Below, in pieces: positions 34,168-35,705 of a DNA stretch of 35,705 nt. Made by a program: the position numbers and the translations under genes. The first letter of the stretch is position 1. Each line of letters begins with the position of its first letter. This DNA comes from Caulobacteraceae bacterium (GTDB lineage: Bacteria > Pseudomonadota > Alphaproteobacteria > Caulobacterales > Caulobacteraceae), in assembly GCA_019232665.1 (NCBI GenBank), contig JAFANN010000216.1:1-35705 (forward strand). The letters run 5' to 3'. The notes beneath the pieces are model-generated. The model made no database searches and had not been told where the DNA came from. It saw only the letters and a program-made list of their open reading frames with translations.

Positions 34168-35705
34168 TCCCGGCGGCGCTCAGGAGCCGGGCGCGGTCCT
34201 CGCGCAGATCCTTGCCGTTTCTGCCTTCTGGATAGGGCGCATCGCCTCTCATGCCGCGCCACAGCGCCAGATTGTACGCGGCGGTGTCGAGGTCGTCCTC
34301 CCGGCTGAAGTCCTGCCCCTTCATGGCCGCGGCCCAGTAGGCTGCGGACCGTGTCCGCGGCCGGCAGGCCTGCGCCGAGCGCTCGGGCGGGAGGGGAAGA
34401 GCGGTCTGGCGAAGAACCGCCGAGGGATGCGCTTCAAACGTCCACTCGGCCTTGCTGGTGTCGAACACGTCTGCCATCGGCTCGGCCAGGGCGTCGTTGA
34501 GACCCATGGGCCCAAGGCCGAGGACTGCTTCCATCGTCGCCACAAGGTTGACCGTCGCATAGCGCCGCGAGACCACTGCACCCTGCTTCACGTAAGCCCC
34601 GACGATATAGGCCGGCGCCCGGTGGGCGTTCACGTGATCGGGTCCGTCCTGGGCGTCGTCCTCGACGACAAAGATCAGGGTGTCCTTGGCGAAGGGACTG
34701 TGGGCGACTTTCTCGACCAGGAGACCGAGGGCGTAGTCGTTGTCCGCAAGCTCGGTCTCGACCGTATCGACGCCGTCCAGCCCCTTGCCGAAGTCGCCGG
34801 TGTGGTCGTGGGCCAGACGCACCATCATCAGCGCCGGGGCCTTGCCGTCGGCGACGAAGCCATCGAACTCCCGCTCCCACTCCTTGAAACGCCAGTAGTC
34901 CGGGAACGACTGATCGAACCCGCGGAAGTAGGGATCGGTGATTCCCATCAGCGACGCCTTGGCGGGCGTGAACACCTTGATCCCGTCCTTGAACGGATCA
35001 CGGACCAGGGGCGTCCGGTACTTGCCGGTCCCAGGCTGATAGAGGGCGAGGTCGCCGTAGAAACCCCAGTTGCGCACCGAAAGGCCGGCCTTCAGCGCCT
35101 GATCCCAGAGGTACCCCTGTCCTTCCGCCCCGTCCGGGCCGTCGGGCGCTGCGACATCGCTCGTCCCGGGAAGCGAGTTCGGGTCGGTCGGGCCCAGGGG
35201 GTTGGCGCCGACGCGCTCCGCCGACGTCGCGAAGCCGACGTTCAGGTTCCGATTGTCCCCCTCCTGATCATACTGGAGGCCGCGTCCGGCGTAGTTCACC
35301 GGCGCCTCGCGCTCGGTCCAGTCGTTCGTGCGGCTGGCGAGGGACCAGTTCCAACCGGTGTTGCTGCTCTCGCCGCTGTCGAAGAACCGGTCGAGGTCGA
35401 CGAACCGCCGCGCCATGGCGTGCTGGTTAGGGGTGAGCGCGCGTCCAAACACCGCCAGACGGGGATCGCCGTCGCCCACCTCCAGGTCGCCCAACACCTG
35501 ATCGTACGTCCGGTTCTCCTTCACGATGTAGATCACGTGCCGGATGTGCGCGCGGAGGAAGGCCATCTTCGCCTGGTCCGCGGGGGAGAGCGTGTCGAAG
35601 ACGTGGTTGTTGGTCTCGACGCGCCGCGTGAGCCGTCCGAGATCACCGGCGCTCGGGACCCGGAAAGTGAGGAATCCGGCCTTCTCGTTCTGCCAGACAT
35701 ACTGA
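34142..35705 (-). CDS. phosphoesterase / alkaline-phosphatase-like protein (partial, C-terminal part)
   Basis: The frame stays open to the right edge, giving about 520 residues of the C-terminal part. The first visible residues (YVWQNEKAGFLTFRV, then TRRVETNNH) look like the end of a YncE-like beta-propeller, leading into HVIYIVKENRTYDQVLGDL, the phosphoesterase-family (PF04185) active-site segment. TPNQHAMARRFVDLDRFFDSGESSNTGWNWS, MMVRLAHDHTGDF and FVVEDDAQDGPDHVNAHR supply further metal and active-site residues. The layout fits bifunctional YncE/phosphoesterase proteins, usually secreted; the leader lies outside the window. An apparent start at 35566 is internal. The substrate is unknown. 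Confidence 0.88.
   Translation of the reverse strand, partial: QYVWQNEKAGFLTFRVPSAGDLGRLTRRVETNNHVFDTLSPADQAKMAFLRAHIRHVIYIVKENRTYDQVLGDLEVGDGDPRLAVFGRALTPNQHAMARRFVDLDRFFDSGESSNTGWNWSLASRTNDWTEREAPVNYAGRGLQYDQEGDNRNLNVGFATSAERVGANPLGPTDPNSLPGTSDVAAPDGPDGAEGQGYLWDQALKAGLSVRNWGFYGDLALYQPGTGKYRTPLVRDPFKDGIKVFTPAKASLMGITDPYFRGFDQSFPDYWRFKEWEREFDGFVADGKAPALMMVRLAHDHTGDFGKGLDGVDTVETELADNDYALGLLVEKVAHSPFAKDTLIFVVEDDAQDGPDHVNAHRAPAYIVGAYVKQGAVVSRRYATVNLVATMEAVLGLGPMGLNDALAEPMADVFDTSKAEWTFEAHPSAVLRQTALPLPPERSAQACRPRTRSAAYWAAAMKGQDFSREDDLDTAAYNLALWRGMRGDAPYPEGRNGKDLREDRARLLSAAGITRCEAAD

Noticed and set aside
35100-35566. ATG at 35566 as the start of the phosphoesterase gene
   Set aside because: The same frame is open to the right edge and encodes family-like sequence (YVWQNEKAGFLTFRV), so the gene starts outside the window.

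Overview
The window reads as a stretch of an alphaproteobacterial chromosome, most likely Caulobacterales (Caulobacter/Phenylobacterium-like). The grounds are high GC, dense coding with many GTG starts and 1-4 base gene overlaps, a single-chain SecDF, a DipM-like LytM protein, and the conserved run dgt - SPOR - nagZ - scpA - scpB - tatABC - serS - surE - pcm - dipM next to yajC-secDF. The taxonomic call is inferred from gene order and protein character, not from a search.

Layout. Positions 1-4445 (minus strand) carry yajC, secDF, a Mth938-domain protein, a membrane protein like the N-terminal domain of urate hydroxylase PuuD, and the start of a squalene/phytoene-synthase-like gene that runs off the left edge. 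A DUF815 ATPase lies alone on plus at 4561-5400. Positions 5439-15955 (minus) form a long housekeeping block: nucleotide hydrolysis (dgt), envelope and division (SPOR, nagZ, dipM), chromosome condensation (scpA, scpB), twin-arginine export (tatA, tatB, tatC), seryl-tRNA synthetase, and the stationary-phase pair surE-pcm. Positions 16034-20569 hold erpA, xth, ilvD (minus), ppa and a secreted alpha/beta hydrolase.

Positions 20563-28491 (minus) are an accessory exopolysaccharide export locus. In transcription order it has an EpsD-type periplasmic PPIase lipoprotein, an outer-membrane beta-barrel, a short GumB-like polysaccharide export (OPX) protein, a GumC/Wzz-like co-polymerase, a CpsD-like P-loop protein whose Walker A lysine is missing, an exosortase, an EpsI-family protein with a Tat-like leader, and, after a 336-base gap, a short initiating sugar transferase. 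No glycosyltransferase, flippase, polymerase or PEP-CTERM substrate is visible. The locus looks like a compact initiation-plus-export module with a two-part (OPX plus beta-barrel) outer-membrane conduit. The 3' end of the barrel gene drops to about 36% GC, against 60-75% in sampled neighbouring segments.

Positions 28724-35705 hold a small His-rich secreted protein with a strong hairpin behind it, a TonB-dependent receptor gene with a one-base frameshift and no signal peptide, yccF, an exported MsrA, a diacylglycerol-kinase-family lipid kinase, a Sir2 deacylase, and a phosphoesterase that runs off the right edge.

No tRNA, rRNA, CRISPR array, transposase or integrase was seen. Two adjacent palindromic units next to the secDF stop codon look like dispersed intergenic repeats.
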